The position numbers were made by a program, and so were the translations under genes. A stretch of 64,000 bases of DNA from Sphingobacterium sp. CZ-2 (lineage in GTDB: Bacteria > Bacteroidota > Bacteroidia > Sphingobacteriales > Sphingobacteriaceae): positions 1,364,001 to 1,428,000 of the forward strand of contig NZ_CP038159.1 in assembly GCF_004526235.1 (NCBI RefSeq). The letters run 5' to 3'. Each line of letters starts with the position of its first letter. The stretch's first letter is position 1. The notes below the pieces were generated by a model. The model did not search any database and was not told where the DNA came from. It saw nothing but the letters and a program-made list of their open reading frames with translations. This document shows positions 48,927-58,029 of this stretch, piece by piece.

Positions 48927-50428
48927 TCCTGTCGGACAATGTTCCAGACCTTTGGCAAGTAGTTTATCAGATCGCCAGCGATCATGCCTTCTTCACTTAA
49001 TTCCGTACTTGCAAGATCTCCGGCCAGACCATGTGCATAAACACCTATCAATGCCGCTTCTAAAGCGGTGTAGCCCTGTGCTTTTAAACCCGCTAAAATT
49101 CCCGTGAGCACATCTCCAGTTCCACCCGTGGCCATTCCAGGATTTCCACTGCTATTAAAATACACAGTCCCCTCACTATTGATGACGGCCGTATTTGCTC
49201 CTTTGATAAGCAATACAACCTTATGTGCAATAGCAAAATCTACCGCCTTCATTAACTTATCTTCATCAGAATCCCATTCGCCGATCAAGCGTTTCAATTC
49301 TTTAGGATGAGGTGATAAAATACTATTTTCAGGCAAATGACCCAACCAATGGGGATTTAGAGCCAATAGGTTCAATGCATCAGCATCCAATACCAAAGCC
49401 TGATCTTTATCCAGAGATTGCAGGAACAAACCTAACCCCCTTTCTGTTTCTTCTGAGGTCCCCATTCCGATACCGACGGCAATGGCTTGGTAGGACTGTG
49501 GGAGCTGAAAATCACGAAGGTTTTCTTCTCCGGAGTCCATTATGACCATGGTTTCTGGATGGCTTATCTGCAGGATCTGATGGCCGCATGTAGGGGTGAG
49601 ATTACTGACCAAACCGCATCCGGTTCTCAGCGCTGCACGGCTAGCAAGTATCACTGCTCCCATTTTTCCAAGACTTCCTCCAATAATACAGCCATGTCCA
49701 TAAATCCCTTTATGAGAGAATTTGGATCTATTTTTCAGCAATTTCCTGATGTCTTCCTTTTCTAGGTAGTAGTAGTTGCTGCTTAAATCTTCTAAGGTTG
49801 CTTGGTCTGATTGGATGGGAATCAAGGTAAAATCCAGGACGTAACGTCCATTTTGCGGCATGAAAAAAGAAAGTTTGGGAAGTTCAAAGCTATAGACCCG
49901 ATCCGCTTCTACAACAATAGGATTTTCTTCCAATGGAAAATCAACCGGCAACCCCGAGGGCATATCGATAGAAAGGACAGTTCCTTCAAATGCATTGATC
50001 TGTTCGATGAGATATTTCCAGGAATGATCCAGGCCTTTGTTTAGACCAAAACCAAACAGGCAATCGATAAGATAGGTAGATGTGTTTAGGACTAGGTGTT
50101 CATTTAGAGTAACCTTTTGGAATTCATCCAAAAGCTTTTGGTTCTCTTGATTATCCGCTGAATAGTCCACTGATTCCAATAGAAATACCTGTACCTTAAT
50201 TCCTACTCCTCGCATCATCCTTGCCATCGCCAATCCATCGCCCCCATTATTGCCCTTTCCACAGAGGATACTAACTTCCGCTTGAAGAATATCCGGATAA
50301 TCATGGAATATTGCTTGAAAAGCAGCAAAGGCCGCCCGTTCCATCAATTCCCATGAACTGATTTCTTGATTATGGATAGTGGCCAGATCAAGTTGTTTTA
50401 AAGCAGATGTAGAAAGAATTTTTTTCAT
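48923..50428 (-). CDS. nnr: bifunctional NAD(P)H-hydrate epimerase/dehydratase
   Basis: Repairs hydrated NAD(P)H (501 residues). The N-terminal epimerase half has CGKGNNGGDGLAMARMM, and LSIDMPSGLPVD. The C-terminal ADP-dependent dehydratase half (from about 225) has GHGCIIGGSLGKMGAVILASRAALRTG, the NxxDxDALNLL-type stretch VLDADALNLLA, LSPHPKELKRL, and SGNPGMATGGTGDVLTG (the signature GTGDVL). The fused order is as in E. coli YjeF. Confidence 0.94.
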   Translation of the reverse strand: MKKILSTSALKQLDLATIHNQEISSWELMERAAFAAFQAIFHDYPDILQAEVSILCGKGNNGGDGLAMARMMRGVGIKVQVFLLESVDYSADNQENQKLLDEFQKVTLNEHLVLNTSTYLIDCLFGFGLNKGLDHSWKYLIEQINAFEGTVLSIDMPSGLPVDFPLEENPIVVEADRVYSFELPKLSFFMPQNGRYVLDFTLIPIQSDQATLEDLSSNYYYLEKEDIRKLLKNRSKFSHKGIYGHGCIIGGSLGKMGAVILASRAALRTGCGLVSNLTPTCGHQILQISHPETMVIMDSGEENLRDFQLPQSYQAIAVGIGMGTSEETERGLGLFLQSLDKDQALVLDADALNLLALNPHWLGHLPENSILSPHPKELKRLIGEWDSDEDKLMKAVDFAIAHKVVLLIKGANTAVINSEGTVYFNSSGNPGMATGGTGDVLTGILAGLKAQGYTALEAALIGVYAHGLAGDLASTELSEEGMIAGDLINYLPKVWNIVRQD

Positions 50429-50477
50429 GATTAAGGTTCTGGCTCAATGGATCAAAAATACGAGCTTTTATGGGGAA

Positions 50478-50508
50478 AGAAAAAAGAGAGGTTGAACCTC
50501 TCTTTTTT
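50478..50508 (-). terminator. terminator after the 50507 gene
   Basis: AAAAAAGAGAGGTT and AACCTCTCTTTTTT form an almost loop-free palindrome (50480-50508) that overlaps the stop codon of the - strand gene; T runs flank both sides. Confidence 0.7.
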
Positions 50509-50773
50509 AGTAGTCAATTTCAATAAGCGATCTCAAAGGAATCAGAATTCCATTTTTGATCTGGATATATCGATCGGTTAACGACCAGACAGTAGTCTCA
50601 ATGCGTTTTGGTCCATCCTCCGTATTAAAAACAATAGAAGTCTTCGACTTAAACTCATTACCTAATCGCAAGGCATTCTGCAATTTACTCATGAATGGTG
50701 CGCTGTTGTCGATTTCGGCGGGGATAAATCTAAATTTATCGACGTCTTCTTTTTGTATCAATGTTCCAATCAT
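50507..50773 (-). CDS. conserved small protein, unknown
   Basis: An 88-residue soluble protein, beta-rich in its second half (TSIVFNTEDGPKRIETTVWSLTDRYIQIKNGILIPLRSLIEIDY). The TTVWSLTDRYIQIKNGILIPLRSI-type ending is recognisable from other Bacteroidota hypothetical proteins. No catalytic motif or signal peptide is visible. It has its own terminator. The function is not known. Confidence 0.65.
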   Translation of the reverse strand: MIGTLIQKEDVDKFRFIPAEIDNSAPFMSKLQNALRLGNEFKSKTSIVFNTEDGPKRIETTVWSLTDRYIQIKNGILIPLRSLIEIDY

Positions 50774-50858
50774 TATTATTTATGTTTATTAAGGTTAACG
50801 TTAATTTAGCCATTTAAATATATTTAGACAAGATTTTAAAGCAGAATATTAAATTAGT

Positions 50859-50866
50859 TACATTCG
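50859..50866 (+). promoter_or_regulatory. -7-like element of the thioesterase gene
   Basis: TACATTCG differs by one base from TAnnTTTG and lies 19 bases before the ATG. Confidence 0.35.
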
Positions 50867-50885
50867 CATTATAATAAAAATAATT

Positions 50886-51614
50886 ATGGGAATTTTCGAA
50901 AAGGAGAATTGGATGAACTTTACCCAATGCTATTCCAATGGGCAGGTAAAGTTTAGTGAATTGAATAACCTTTTACAATTAGCAGCGAGTGAACACGCGG
51001 AGGAAATTGGCTTTGGATACCGGGAGATGCTGAAGATCAAGCAGTCTTGGGTATTGAGCAGGATGTTGATCGAAGTGGATGCCTTGCCGAGATATATGGA
51101 GAAAATTACCATCCGTACCTGGATACAGGAATTTACTGGAACCAGGTCTTTAAGGAATTTTGAGGTGATCCAGCATGATAAGGTATTGGTTAGAGCATCC
51201 AGTTTATGGGTAGTATTTAATATGGCTACCAGAAGAGCTGATCATATCGCTATTAAGACGGATTATGATCATGTATTAGGGGATAGGTATAGTACTAGGG
51301 AGCAGGTTGCGAAAATAGATGGAAATATTGATTTTGAGAAGATTGCAGAGCATCAGATTAAATTATCGGATCTGGATATTGTGAATCATGCGAATAATGT
51401 GAAATATATGGAATGGTGTTTTGATGCGATGAATCCGAAGGAGGTTTTGGATGGATCGATCAAATCGTTGGAAATGAATTTTTTGAAGGAGTTGAAGTTT
51501 GGGGAGGTTGTGGATATTAATAAAAGTGAGGAGAAAGATGGTTATACGACCTTTAATATTGAAAAGGAAGGTAGGATTCATTTTTTAATGAAGGTGGGTA
51601 GAAGGAAAATTTAA
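50886..51614 (+). CDS. acyl-ACP thioesterase
   Basis: Releases fatty acids from acyl carrier protein (242 residues, double hot-dog fold of the FatA/FatB type). The first half has LNNLLQLAASEHAEEIGFGYREMLK and WVLSRMLIEVDALPRYMEKITIRTW; the second has DLDIVNHANNVKYMEWCFD with the catalytic Asn/His region. The last 180 bases of the coding strand are very poor in C (about 10 C against 55 G), unlike its 5' part. Block B repeats begin two bases behind the stop. Confidence 0.88.
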   Translation: MGIFEKENWMNFTQCYSNGQVKFSELNNLLQLAASEHAEEIGFGYREMLKIKQSWVLSRMLIEVDALPRYMEKITIRTWIQEFTGTRSLRNFEVIQHDKVLVRASSLWVVFNMATRRADHIAIKTDYDHVLGDRYSTREQVAKIDGNIDFEKIAEHQIKLSDLDIVNHANNVKYMEWCFDAMNPKEVLDGSIKSLEMNFLKELKFGEVVDINKSEEKDGYTTFNIEKEGRIHFLMKVGRRKI

Positions 51615-51615
51615 A

Positions 51616-51959
51616 CGTCATTGCGAGGCCAAACGTCATTGCGAGGCCAAACATCATTGCGAGGAACGAAGCAATCTATAAATCCGTCATTGCGAGGCCA
51701 AACGTCATTGCGAGGAACGAAGTAATCTTCCCACATGTCATGCTGAGCGGAGTCGAAGCATCTGTTCGTGAGTAACCGTACAGATCCTTCGACTACGCTC
51801 AGGATGACAAAAAGACTCCGCTCAGTATGACAATAAGACTCCGCTCAGGTTTACAAAAAGACAACGCTCAGGATGAGAAAGTTCAAAGATTGCTTCGTCG
51901 TACCTCCTCGCAATGACGGAAAAACCTCCTCGCAATGACGTATGGCCTAGCAATGACGG
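51616..51959. repeat. palindromic repeat block B
   Basis: This is the same family as blocks A and C: several CGTCATTGCGAGG units on the left, mirrored CCTCGCAATGACG units on the right, and inner arms GTCATGCTGAGCGGAGTCGA and GATCCTTCGACTACGCTCAG. The right inner arm is amplified into four 23-bp tandem copies starting at 51791, 51814, 51837 and 51860. It fills the gap between two convergent genes. Confidence 0.88.
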
Positions 51960-51994
51960 TGTTTAAGCCTTATCGCTTTACCAAAAACCTTTCC

Positions 51995-52567
51995 TTATAA
52001 AGCCCAGGCTTTATCCCCTTTTTTATAAGGATAAGCCCCATCATATTTTCCAGGGATCTTCACAAAGCGTAAAGCCTGCTTCATGCCTACCTCCGAAGTA
52101 AAGAAACCAGTTAAGGTCAATTGCTTCATCATCGTAAAGAAATGATTAGCTTCCTCTTCCTTCTTATTCTTTTGGTATTCTTTCGCCTCTTTATCCCACT
52201 TATCAACAAATTTCAGCTTTTCATCCGCAGTCAATTCATTGAAACCTTTTTTGAACTCATCCTGCGCACGTTTATCCACTCCGTTAAAGCCATCTAAAAA
52301 TGCCTTTTGATCCTTCTCATCGTAACAATCACGGATCATTACCGGAATGAAATCACCTACGCCAGCTTCCTTAGCTCCAGGTGTGGATGTCTTGGGTAGA
52401 ATAGCCTCCGCCAACTCACCTAAAAATGCAGGTGAATCACCTTCGAACAATGCCGCAACATCTTTAGATGCAGGTCTAGAACAGCCCTCCAAAAACAATT
52501 TGGAGCCAATCACCGTTCCGCCGACAATAAAAGCTACGCGTCTTAATGCTTCTCTTCTATTCATCAT
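51995..52567 (-). CDS. gluconate 2-dehydrogenase subunit 3 family lipoprotein
   Basis: The small partner subunit of GMC-type periplasmic dehydrogenases (190 residues). It begins with a Tat-like signal (MNRREALRRVAFIVGG) ending in a lipobox-like LFLEGC. The domain has AILPKTSTPGAKEAGVGDFI, the hallmark segment, and FFTMMKQLTLTGFFTSEVGMKQALRF. It lies in one operon with the Gfo/Idh and GMC genes. It is probably needed for export or maturation of the GMC subunit. Confidence 0.88.
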   Translation of the reverse strand: MMNRREALRRVAFIVGGTVIGSKLFLEGCSRPASKDVAALFEGDSPAFLGELAEAILPKTSTPGAKEAGVGDFIPVMIRDCYDEKDQKAFLDGFNGVDKRAQDEFKKGFNELTADEKLKFVDKWDKEAKEYQKNKKEEEANHFFTMMKQLTLTGFFTSEVGMKQALRFVKIPGKYDGAYPYKKGDKAWAL

Positions 52568-52578
52568 CTCTTTAAAAA

Positions 52579-54003
52579 TTATAACGTATATTTAACTTCC
52601 CAACCTTGAGGGTACTCACGTTTCACAAACTGATTAACAATATCAAAGTTCGTCACTTTCATATTATCGTTATCCCATAACAACTTCAAGTTACGTCCAG
52701 GATATCTACCATCAATTCTTAGATCAGCACCACGAATAGCAAGGTTAGCCATCAATAAAGCTTCAGTCAATGGACCTGAAATCTCGAATGGAGCAGAAAC
52801 TTCTTTCTTACCATATCCAGCGATACAAGCATCCACCCATTGTGCATAGTGTCCACCAGATTGTCCCGGTACACGTGCATATTTCTGTGCTACTTGTTCT
52901 GTTCTGGATGTTGGTAACAAACGAGCCTTATCACCATAGGTATCCGCAAGGATCTTTCCTTTCGTACCGACCATCAAGATACCATTTCCACCATCACCAA
53001 AGATTTCGTTTGCACCCAATTCTTCCGGACGAGCAGGCTGAATACCACCGTCCATCCAGTGTAAAGTAACCGGTCCAGCTGTTTTGGCAGTTTTCGGGAA
53101 AGTCATGGTCGCATGGCTCGAAGGTGGCGCACTTTCAGGGAAGTATCCGCGTTTGAACTCATCCACATATACCGAACCTACAGATGCCTGTACATCCTGC
53201 ACATACGTTAGGCCCAATACCGAGAATGGAACTTCCAATAAGTGACATCCCATGTCGCCCAATGCACCTGTTCCGTAATCCCACCAGCCACGCCAGTTGA
53301 ATGGAACCAATTTATCCACAAAATCCTTTTTAGGAGCAGTTCCTAACCAAAGATCCCAAGCCAATTCCTTCGGAATCTCCGCCTTTTGGGATGGCCAAGC
53401 AATACCTTGAGGCCATACCGGACGGTCAGTCCAACAGTAAACTGTATGCACATCACCGATCAAACCAGCTTCGTACCATTCTTTGACCAATCGAGGGCCA
53501 TCATTTGATGCGCCTTGGTTACCCATTTGGGTTACAACTTTATATTTTTTAGCTGCATGTGTCAATACACGTGCTTCCCATACATCATGTGCCAATGGCT
53601 TTTGAACATATACGTGCTTACCCAATTGCATAGCAGGTAAAGCATGTAAAGCATGGTTATGGTCTGGACCAGAAACAGAAACCGCATCAATGTGTTTGTG
53701 TTCCTTATCCAACATCGTACGGAAGTCCTTATAATATTTCGCTTTCGGGAAACGTTTTACAGAATTTGCAGCACGACGGTCATCCACATCACATAGATAA
53801 GCGATGTCAGCCTTTCCACTTTTATAGAATTCGTTGATATCACTCTCCCCTTTTCCACCTACACCAATACCTGCAACCACCAATTTATCACTTGGTGCTG
53901 TAAATCCAGTACCCCCCAAAACATGTCTTGGGACAATGCTGATTCCAGCAGCAGCAATCGCTGTGTTCTTTAGGAACGTTCTTCTAGAATTTGAATTACT
54001 CAT
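52579..54003 (-). CDS. exported Gfo/Idh/MocA-family oxidoreductase
   Basis: A 474-residue protein with a Tat signal (SRRTFLKNTAIAAAGISIVP) followed by the Rossmann loop GIGVGGKGESDI, CDVDDRRA, SGPDHNHALHALPAM and QKPLAHDVWEA (QKP in place of EKP). The extended C-terminal domain (LHWMDGGIQPARPEELG) is that of the Bacteroidota periplasmic glycoside-hydrolase or dehydrogenase-like subgroup. Tight spacing to its neighbours (11 and 18 bases) puts it in the sugar-oxidation operon. Cofactor would be bound before Tat export. Confidence 0.88.
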   Translation of the reverse strand: MSNSNSRRTFLKNTAIAAAGISIVPRHVLGGTGFTAPSDKLVVAGIGVGGKGESDINEFYKSGKADIAYLCDVDDRRAANSVKRFPKAKYYKDFRTMLDKEHKHIDAVSVSGPDHNHALHALPAMQLGKHVYVQKPLAHDVWEARVLTHAAKKYKVVTQMGNQGASNDGPRLVKEWYEAGLIGDVHTVYCWTDRPVWPQGIAWPSQKAEIPKELAWDLWLGTAPKKDFVDKLVPFNWRGWWDYGTGALGDMGCHLLEVPFSVLGLTYVQDVQASVGSVYVDEFKRGYFPESAPPSSHATMTFPKTAKTAGPVTLHWMDGGIQPARPEELGANEIFGDGGNGILMVGTKGKILADTYGDKARLLPTSRTEQVAQKYARVPGQSGGHYAQWVDACIAGYGKKEVSAPFEISGPLTEALLMANLAIRGADLRIDGRYPGRNLKLLWDNDNMKVTNFDIVNQFVKREYPQGWEVKYTL

Positions 54004-54021
54004 ATTTTACGGTTTAGTTGT

Positions 54022-55707
54022 TTATAGATTTCCTTTTTTAAGCTCACTGACAGCAAAATCAACAGCTCTTGCCGTCAATGCCATATAGGTCAATGAAGGG
54101 TTCACACAGCCTGCCGAAGTCATGGAAGCACCATCCGTAACGAATACGTTTTTAGCATCCCAAACCTGGTTGTTACCATTCAGTACGGATGTTTTTGGAT
54201 CACGACCCATACGTGCAGTTCCCATTTCATGGATACCCATACCGAAGTTGTAACCACTATCGTAGGTATACACATCCTTCACACCAATGGATTCCAACAT
54301 TTCCTTCATTTCTTCGGTCATGTCTTTACGCATCTTGTGCTCATTGTCCTTGATCTCCATGTCCATCGATAAGACAGGTAAGCCCCATTTATCCTTCACG
54401 GTTTTATCCAAGAAGATCCGGTTTTCATGGTAGGGAAGGATCTCACCAAAGGCGGTAAAACCAACCCCCCAGTTTCCTGGCTCACACATCGCATCTTTCC
54501 AAGCACCACCAACAGCCATCTCCGCAATCTCACCCGACCAGCGGCCACGGCTTCCCGATCCTTGGTATCCAAATCCACGCACATAATCACGCTTTTTGGT
54601 ATCTCCAGGAACATTCACAAAACGCGGAACATATAATCCTGTAGGTCTTCTTCCGAAGGTATATTTATCTTCAAAGCCTTCTACCTTTCCTCCTGCTCCC
54701 AAACGGAAGTGGTGGTCCATCGCATTGTGGCCCAATTCGCCCGAGCTACTTCCCAATCCACCTTCCCAAACATCGGTTGCCGAGTTCATCAATACCCAAG
54801 TGGAATTGAAAGCCGATGCACAAACGAAAATAACCTTGGCATAGAACTCATAGGTTTTATTTGTTTCCGCATCCACAATCTCTACCCCTTTTGCTTTTTG
54901 GGTATCCTTATCGTAAATGATCTTGGTCACGATGGAAAAAGGACGTAAGGTCAAATTACCAGTTTTCATGGCTGGTGGCAAAGTCGAAGACTGCGTACTG
55001 AAGTATCCTCCGAAATTACATCCCAACCAACATTGGTTTTGGTACTGACAATTGATACGCCCGGTATGTGGTTTCGTAATATTTGCGGTACGACCCATGA
55101 TAAAGTGGCGATTACCACCATATTGCTTTTTAAGGCGTTCTGCAAGATCCTTTTCCACCACATTGAATTCCATAGCGGGTTGGAAATCGCCATCCGGCAA
55201 TACATCCAAACCATCACGGTTTCCAGAAATACCAGCCCACTTTTCAGCATAACTGTACCAAGGTGCAATATCAGCATAACGGATTGGCCAATCTACGCCA
55301 TGTCCATCCTTTAAATTCGCTTCAAAATCCAGATCCCCAAAACGGTAAGACTGGCGGCCCCACATTAAAGAACGACCACCTACATGGTATCCGCGGAACC
55401 AATCGAATCTTTTTACTTCGGTGTATGGACTTTCCTTCTCATTCACCCAAAAATCAAGATTCTTTTCATTCAATGGATAATCACGCTTAAGGACAGGATA
55501 ATCTTCTTCCATCTGCTTGGTCCTTCCGCCACGGTGTGGGTATTCCCAAGTGTCCTTATTTGCATGATAATCCTTTACATGTTCAACGTTTCTTCCACGT
55601 TCTAACATGATTGTTTTCAGACCCTTTTCAGTTAATTCTTTGGCAGCCCAACCGCCACTGATTCCAGATCCAATAACAATAGCATCATATACATTATTCT
55701 CTACCAT
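54022..55707 (-). CDS. GMC-family sugar dehydrogenase, FAD subunit
   Basis: A 561-residue flavoprotein with AIVIGSGISGGWAAKELTEKGL and LERG (FAD), GGRSLMWGRQSYRF, GCNFGGYFSTQSSTLPPA, and the C-terminal GMC catalytic region GYNFGMGIHEMGTARMGRDPKTSV and TDGASMTSAGCVNPSLTYMALTAR. It matches the large subunit of gluconate 2-dehydrogenase or glucoside 3-dehydrogenase complexes. It has no signal peptide of its own, which fits piggy-back export with the Tat-tagged subunit 3. No cytochrome c subunit is encoded nearby. Confidence 0.92.
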   Translation of the reverse strand: MVENNVYDAIVIGSGISGGWAAKELTEKGLKTIMLERGRNVEHVKDYHANKDTWEYPHRGGRTKQMEEDYPVLKRDYPLNEKNLDFWVNEKESPYTEVKRFDWFRGYHVGGRSLMWGRQSYRFGDLDFEANLKDGHGVDWPIRYADIAPWYSYAEKWAGISGNRDGLDVLPDGDFQPAMEFNVVEKDLAERLKKQYGGNRHFIMGRTANITKPHTGRINCQYQNQCWLGCNFGGYFSTQSSTLPPAMKTGNLTLRPFSIVTKIIYDKDTQKAKGVEIVDAETNKTYEFYAKVIFVCASAFNSTWVLMNSATDVWEGGLGSSSGELGHNAMDHHFRLGAGGKVEGFEDKYTFGRRPTGLYVPRFVNVPGDTKKRDYVRGFGYQGSGSRGRWSGEIAEMAVGGAWKDAMCEPGNWGVGFTAFGEILPYHENRIFLDKTVKDKWGLPVLSMDMEIKDNEHKMRKDMTEEMKEMLESIGVKDVYTYDSGYNFGMGIHEMGTARMGRDPKTSVLNGNNQVWDAKNVFVTDGASMTSAGCVNPSLTYMALTARAVDFAVSELKKGNL

Positions 55708-55719
55708 TATTGTTTAGTT

Positions 55720-56973
55720 TTATATAGTTTCAGATTGATTTTTCACGGTTTCTTTCTTGAAGAAGATCAAGAAGATAACGAATACCACAAATGCGATTAC
55801 CGCAGGAACGATCCATAATTGGTTCCAGAATTGTGGAAGATCAGTGGCTTTCAGATCTACATACATATCACTTACATAACCCGCAACCCAGAATCCGATC
55901 AATTGACCAACCCCATAGGTTGCCAAAGTGATCAATCCTTGCGCCGCACTCTTATATTCTTTTCCTGCTTTCGAATCGGTATAGATCTGTCCGGATACAA
56001 AGAAGAAATCATAACAGATACCGTGCAGGGCAATACCTAACAACAGCATAAAGGTAAGCTCGCCTGCATCACCAAATGCGAACAACAGATAACGCAATAC
56101 CCAACAAAGCATACCCAATAAGATGGTATTCTTAAATCCAAAACGGGTAAAGAACACCGGCAATAACAAAAGACATAAAGCCTCGGAGATCTGTCCGATG
56201 GTCATCTTTCCTGTCGCATTCTCCAAGCCGATTTCCGTAAGGAATGGGTTGGCATATTGATAATAGAATGCTAATGGAATACAGATTAGAATAGAACAAA
56301 CAAAGAATATAAAGAAGTTTCTATCTTTCAATAGTTTGATGGCATCAAAGCCAAGCATTTTACTGATGCTCTCCTTGCCTTGACCAGCCTCCACTTTTGC
56401 AGGTGGCGTCTTAGGCAGGATAAAACTGAACAGACCTAAGATTAAGGAGGCAACAGCAGCCATCAGAAATGTATTTTTTAATAAACCTTCTTGAATTCCA
56501 GCCTCTGAATCCCATTTAAATAAGTAGGAAATGGATAATCCGGCCACGATCCAACCGATGGTTCCAAACATCCGGATAACGGAAAATTCCTTTTCAGGAT
56601 TCTTCATCTGTCGGAAGGAAATGGAATTGACCAAGGATAGGGTCGGCATATAGAGGATCATATAGCCCAATACATACGGGAAAAAGTTGGCAATGGAGTC
56701 GCTATTATATAATTGCCACATTAAAAAAGCGCCTATCAGGTGTAGAATACCCAAAATGCGCTCAGCATTAAAATAACGATCGGCAATCATACCGATGATG
56801 AATGGTGCAATGATCGCTCCCCAAGATTGGGTAGAGAACACATTGGATATTTCCAATCCAGATGCTTTAAGGGTATTTCCCAAGAAAGTACCCAACGTTA
56901 CAAACCATGATCCCCAGATGAAAAACTCCAAGAACATCATGAAGGACAATTTAAACTTTATAGATGAAGTCAT
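55720..56973 (-). CDS. nucleoside-permease-like MFS transporter
   Basis: A 417-residue inner-membrane transporter with 12 helices. The start FKLSFMMFLEFFIWGSWFVTLGTFL and FSTQSWGAIIAPFIIGMIADRYF fit the nucleoside:proton symporter (NupG/XapB) class, with GICYDFFFVSGQIYTDSKA in the second half. In this operon the natural cargo may be a sugar or keto-sugar rather than a nucleoside; that is inference from context. Confidence 0.85.
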   Translation of the reverse strand: MTSSIKFKLSFMMFLEFFIWGSWFVTLGTFLGNTLKASGLEISNVFSTQSWGAIIAPFIIGMIADRYFNAERILGILHLIGAFLMWQLYNSDSIANFFPYVLGYMILYMPTLSLVNSISFRQMKNPEKEFSVIRMFGTIGWIVAGLSISYLFKWDSEAGIQEGLLKNTFLMAAVASLILGLFSFILPKTPPAKVEAGQGKESISKMLGFDAIKLLKDRNFFIFFVCSILICIPLAFYYQYANPFLTEIGLENATGKMTIGQISEALCLLLLPVFFTRFGFKNTILLGMLCWVLRYLLFAFGDAGELTFMLLLGIALHGICYDFFFVSGQIYTDSKAGKEYKSAAQGLITLATYGVGQLIGFWVAGYVSDMYVDLKATDLPQFWNQLWIVPAVIAFVVFVIFLIFFKKETVKNQSETI

Positions 56974-57073
56974 TATTTAAGGTTTATTAAAAAGTAACTA
57001 ATTAAAGATAGCGATATAAAATCAATATCAAAATTTAATAACGAATTTGTTTCAATACTAAAACCCTTTAGCA

Positions 57074-58000
57074 TTAGAAGGAGTCTACCTCTCTGTAGGC
57101 TTTCACAAGGGCAGTTTCGCCTTCTTTCCCGCCTTTGGACATGCCATGTTCCATGCCCACAATCCCTTTGTAACCTTTTTCATACAACCATTTGAACACA
57201 TTTTTATAGTTGATCTCTCCGGTAGTTGGTTCTTTTCGGCCTGGGTTGTCCCCTACCTGTATGTACGCGATCTCACTCCAACAAAGGTTCATCAGATTGA
57301 TCAAATTCCCTTCGTTCTTCTGTTGATGATAAGCATCGTAAAGGATTTTACAGGATGGGCTGTCTACCGCTTTACAGATTTCATAAGTTTGATCGGTAAA
57401 ACGTAGGAAAAGGTCTGGGGTATCGCTAAGAGGTTCTAGGACCATCGTAATACCATGTGGTTCAAATATCTCAGCTCCACGCTTCAATCCTTCGATCACA
57501 TTGGCCGTTTGTACACCCAAAGGTAGGTTCCTAGCGTAATCACCTGGTACCACGGTCACCCACTTGGCATTACAGCGTTTGGCAATCTCCACCGAATCAC
57601 GACATCCCTTCAAGAAAACATCAATATGTTCCTGTTTTCCCGCGGCTAATGTATTCGCACCATTTCCGCCCTTAGGGACTACAAAAACACCCATACGCAT
57701 GCCTAATTTCGCCAACAGATCACCGGCTTTTTTCTGGTCCTCCACCGAACGACCCGGCATCCCATTATCCTCGATGCTACGGAAACCCAATTCGTGCATA
57801 TACTTAATTTCATCTAAGAAATTTTTTCCTGCAGTAGCGCTGAACATGCCCTGATGTGGAGCATAATCCAATTTAAAAGGCTGATTGGCTGACGTCATGG
57901 TTTGAGTTGATGTAGTTGATTCGTTCGCTGCTAATTTACTTGACAATAATGATCCGCCCACTAATAGTGATCCATTTTTCAAAAAGTCTGATCGTTTCAT
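57074..58000 (-). CDS. exported TIM-barrel sugar isomerase/epimerase
   Basis: A 308-residue protein of the AP-endonuclease-2/hydroxypyruvate isomerase type. It has an N-terminal Tat-like signal (MKRSDFLKNGSLLVGGSLL). Metal-site segments are LEPLSDTPDLFL (Glu), KILYDAYHQQKNEGNL (Asp/His), IAYIQVGDNPGRKEPTTGEINY (Asp) and GIVGMEHGMS (Glu). It would isomerise a sugar in the periplasm, fitting with the GMC and Gfo/Idh enzymes. Confidence 0.87.
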   Translation of the reverse strand: MKRSDFLKNGSLLVGGSLLSSKLAANESTTSTQTMTSANQPFKLDYAPHQGMFSATAGKNFLDEIKYMHELGFRSIEDNGMPGRSVEDQKKAGDLLAKLGMRMGVFVVPKGGNGANTLAAGKQEHIDVFLKGCRDSVEIAKRCNAKWVTVVPGDYARNLPLGVQTANVIEGLKRGAEIFEPHGITMVLEPLSDTPDLFLRFTDQTYEICKAVDSPSCKILYDAYHQQKNEGNLINLMNLCWSEIAYIQVGDNPGRKEPTTGEINYKNVFKWLYEKGYKGIVGMEHGMSKGGKEGETALVKAYREVDSF

Positions 58001-58029
58001 GTAAGGTTTAGTTTATAATTTTTTTCTTA

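Noticed and set aside
51616..51959. Repeat blocks as possible CRISPR arrays
   Set aside because: Units are contiguous or mirror-imaged, there are no regular unique spacers, and no cas genes are present.
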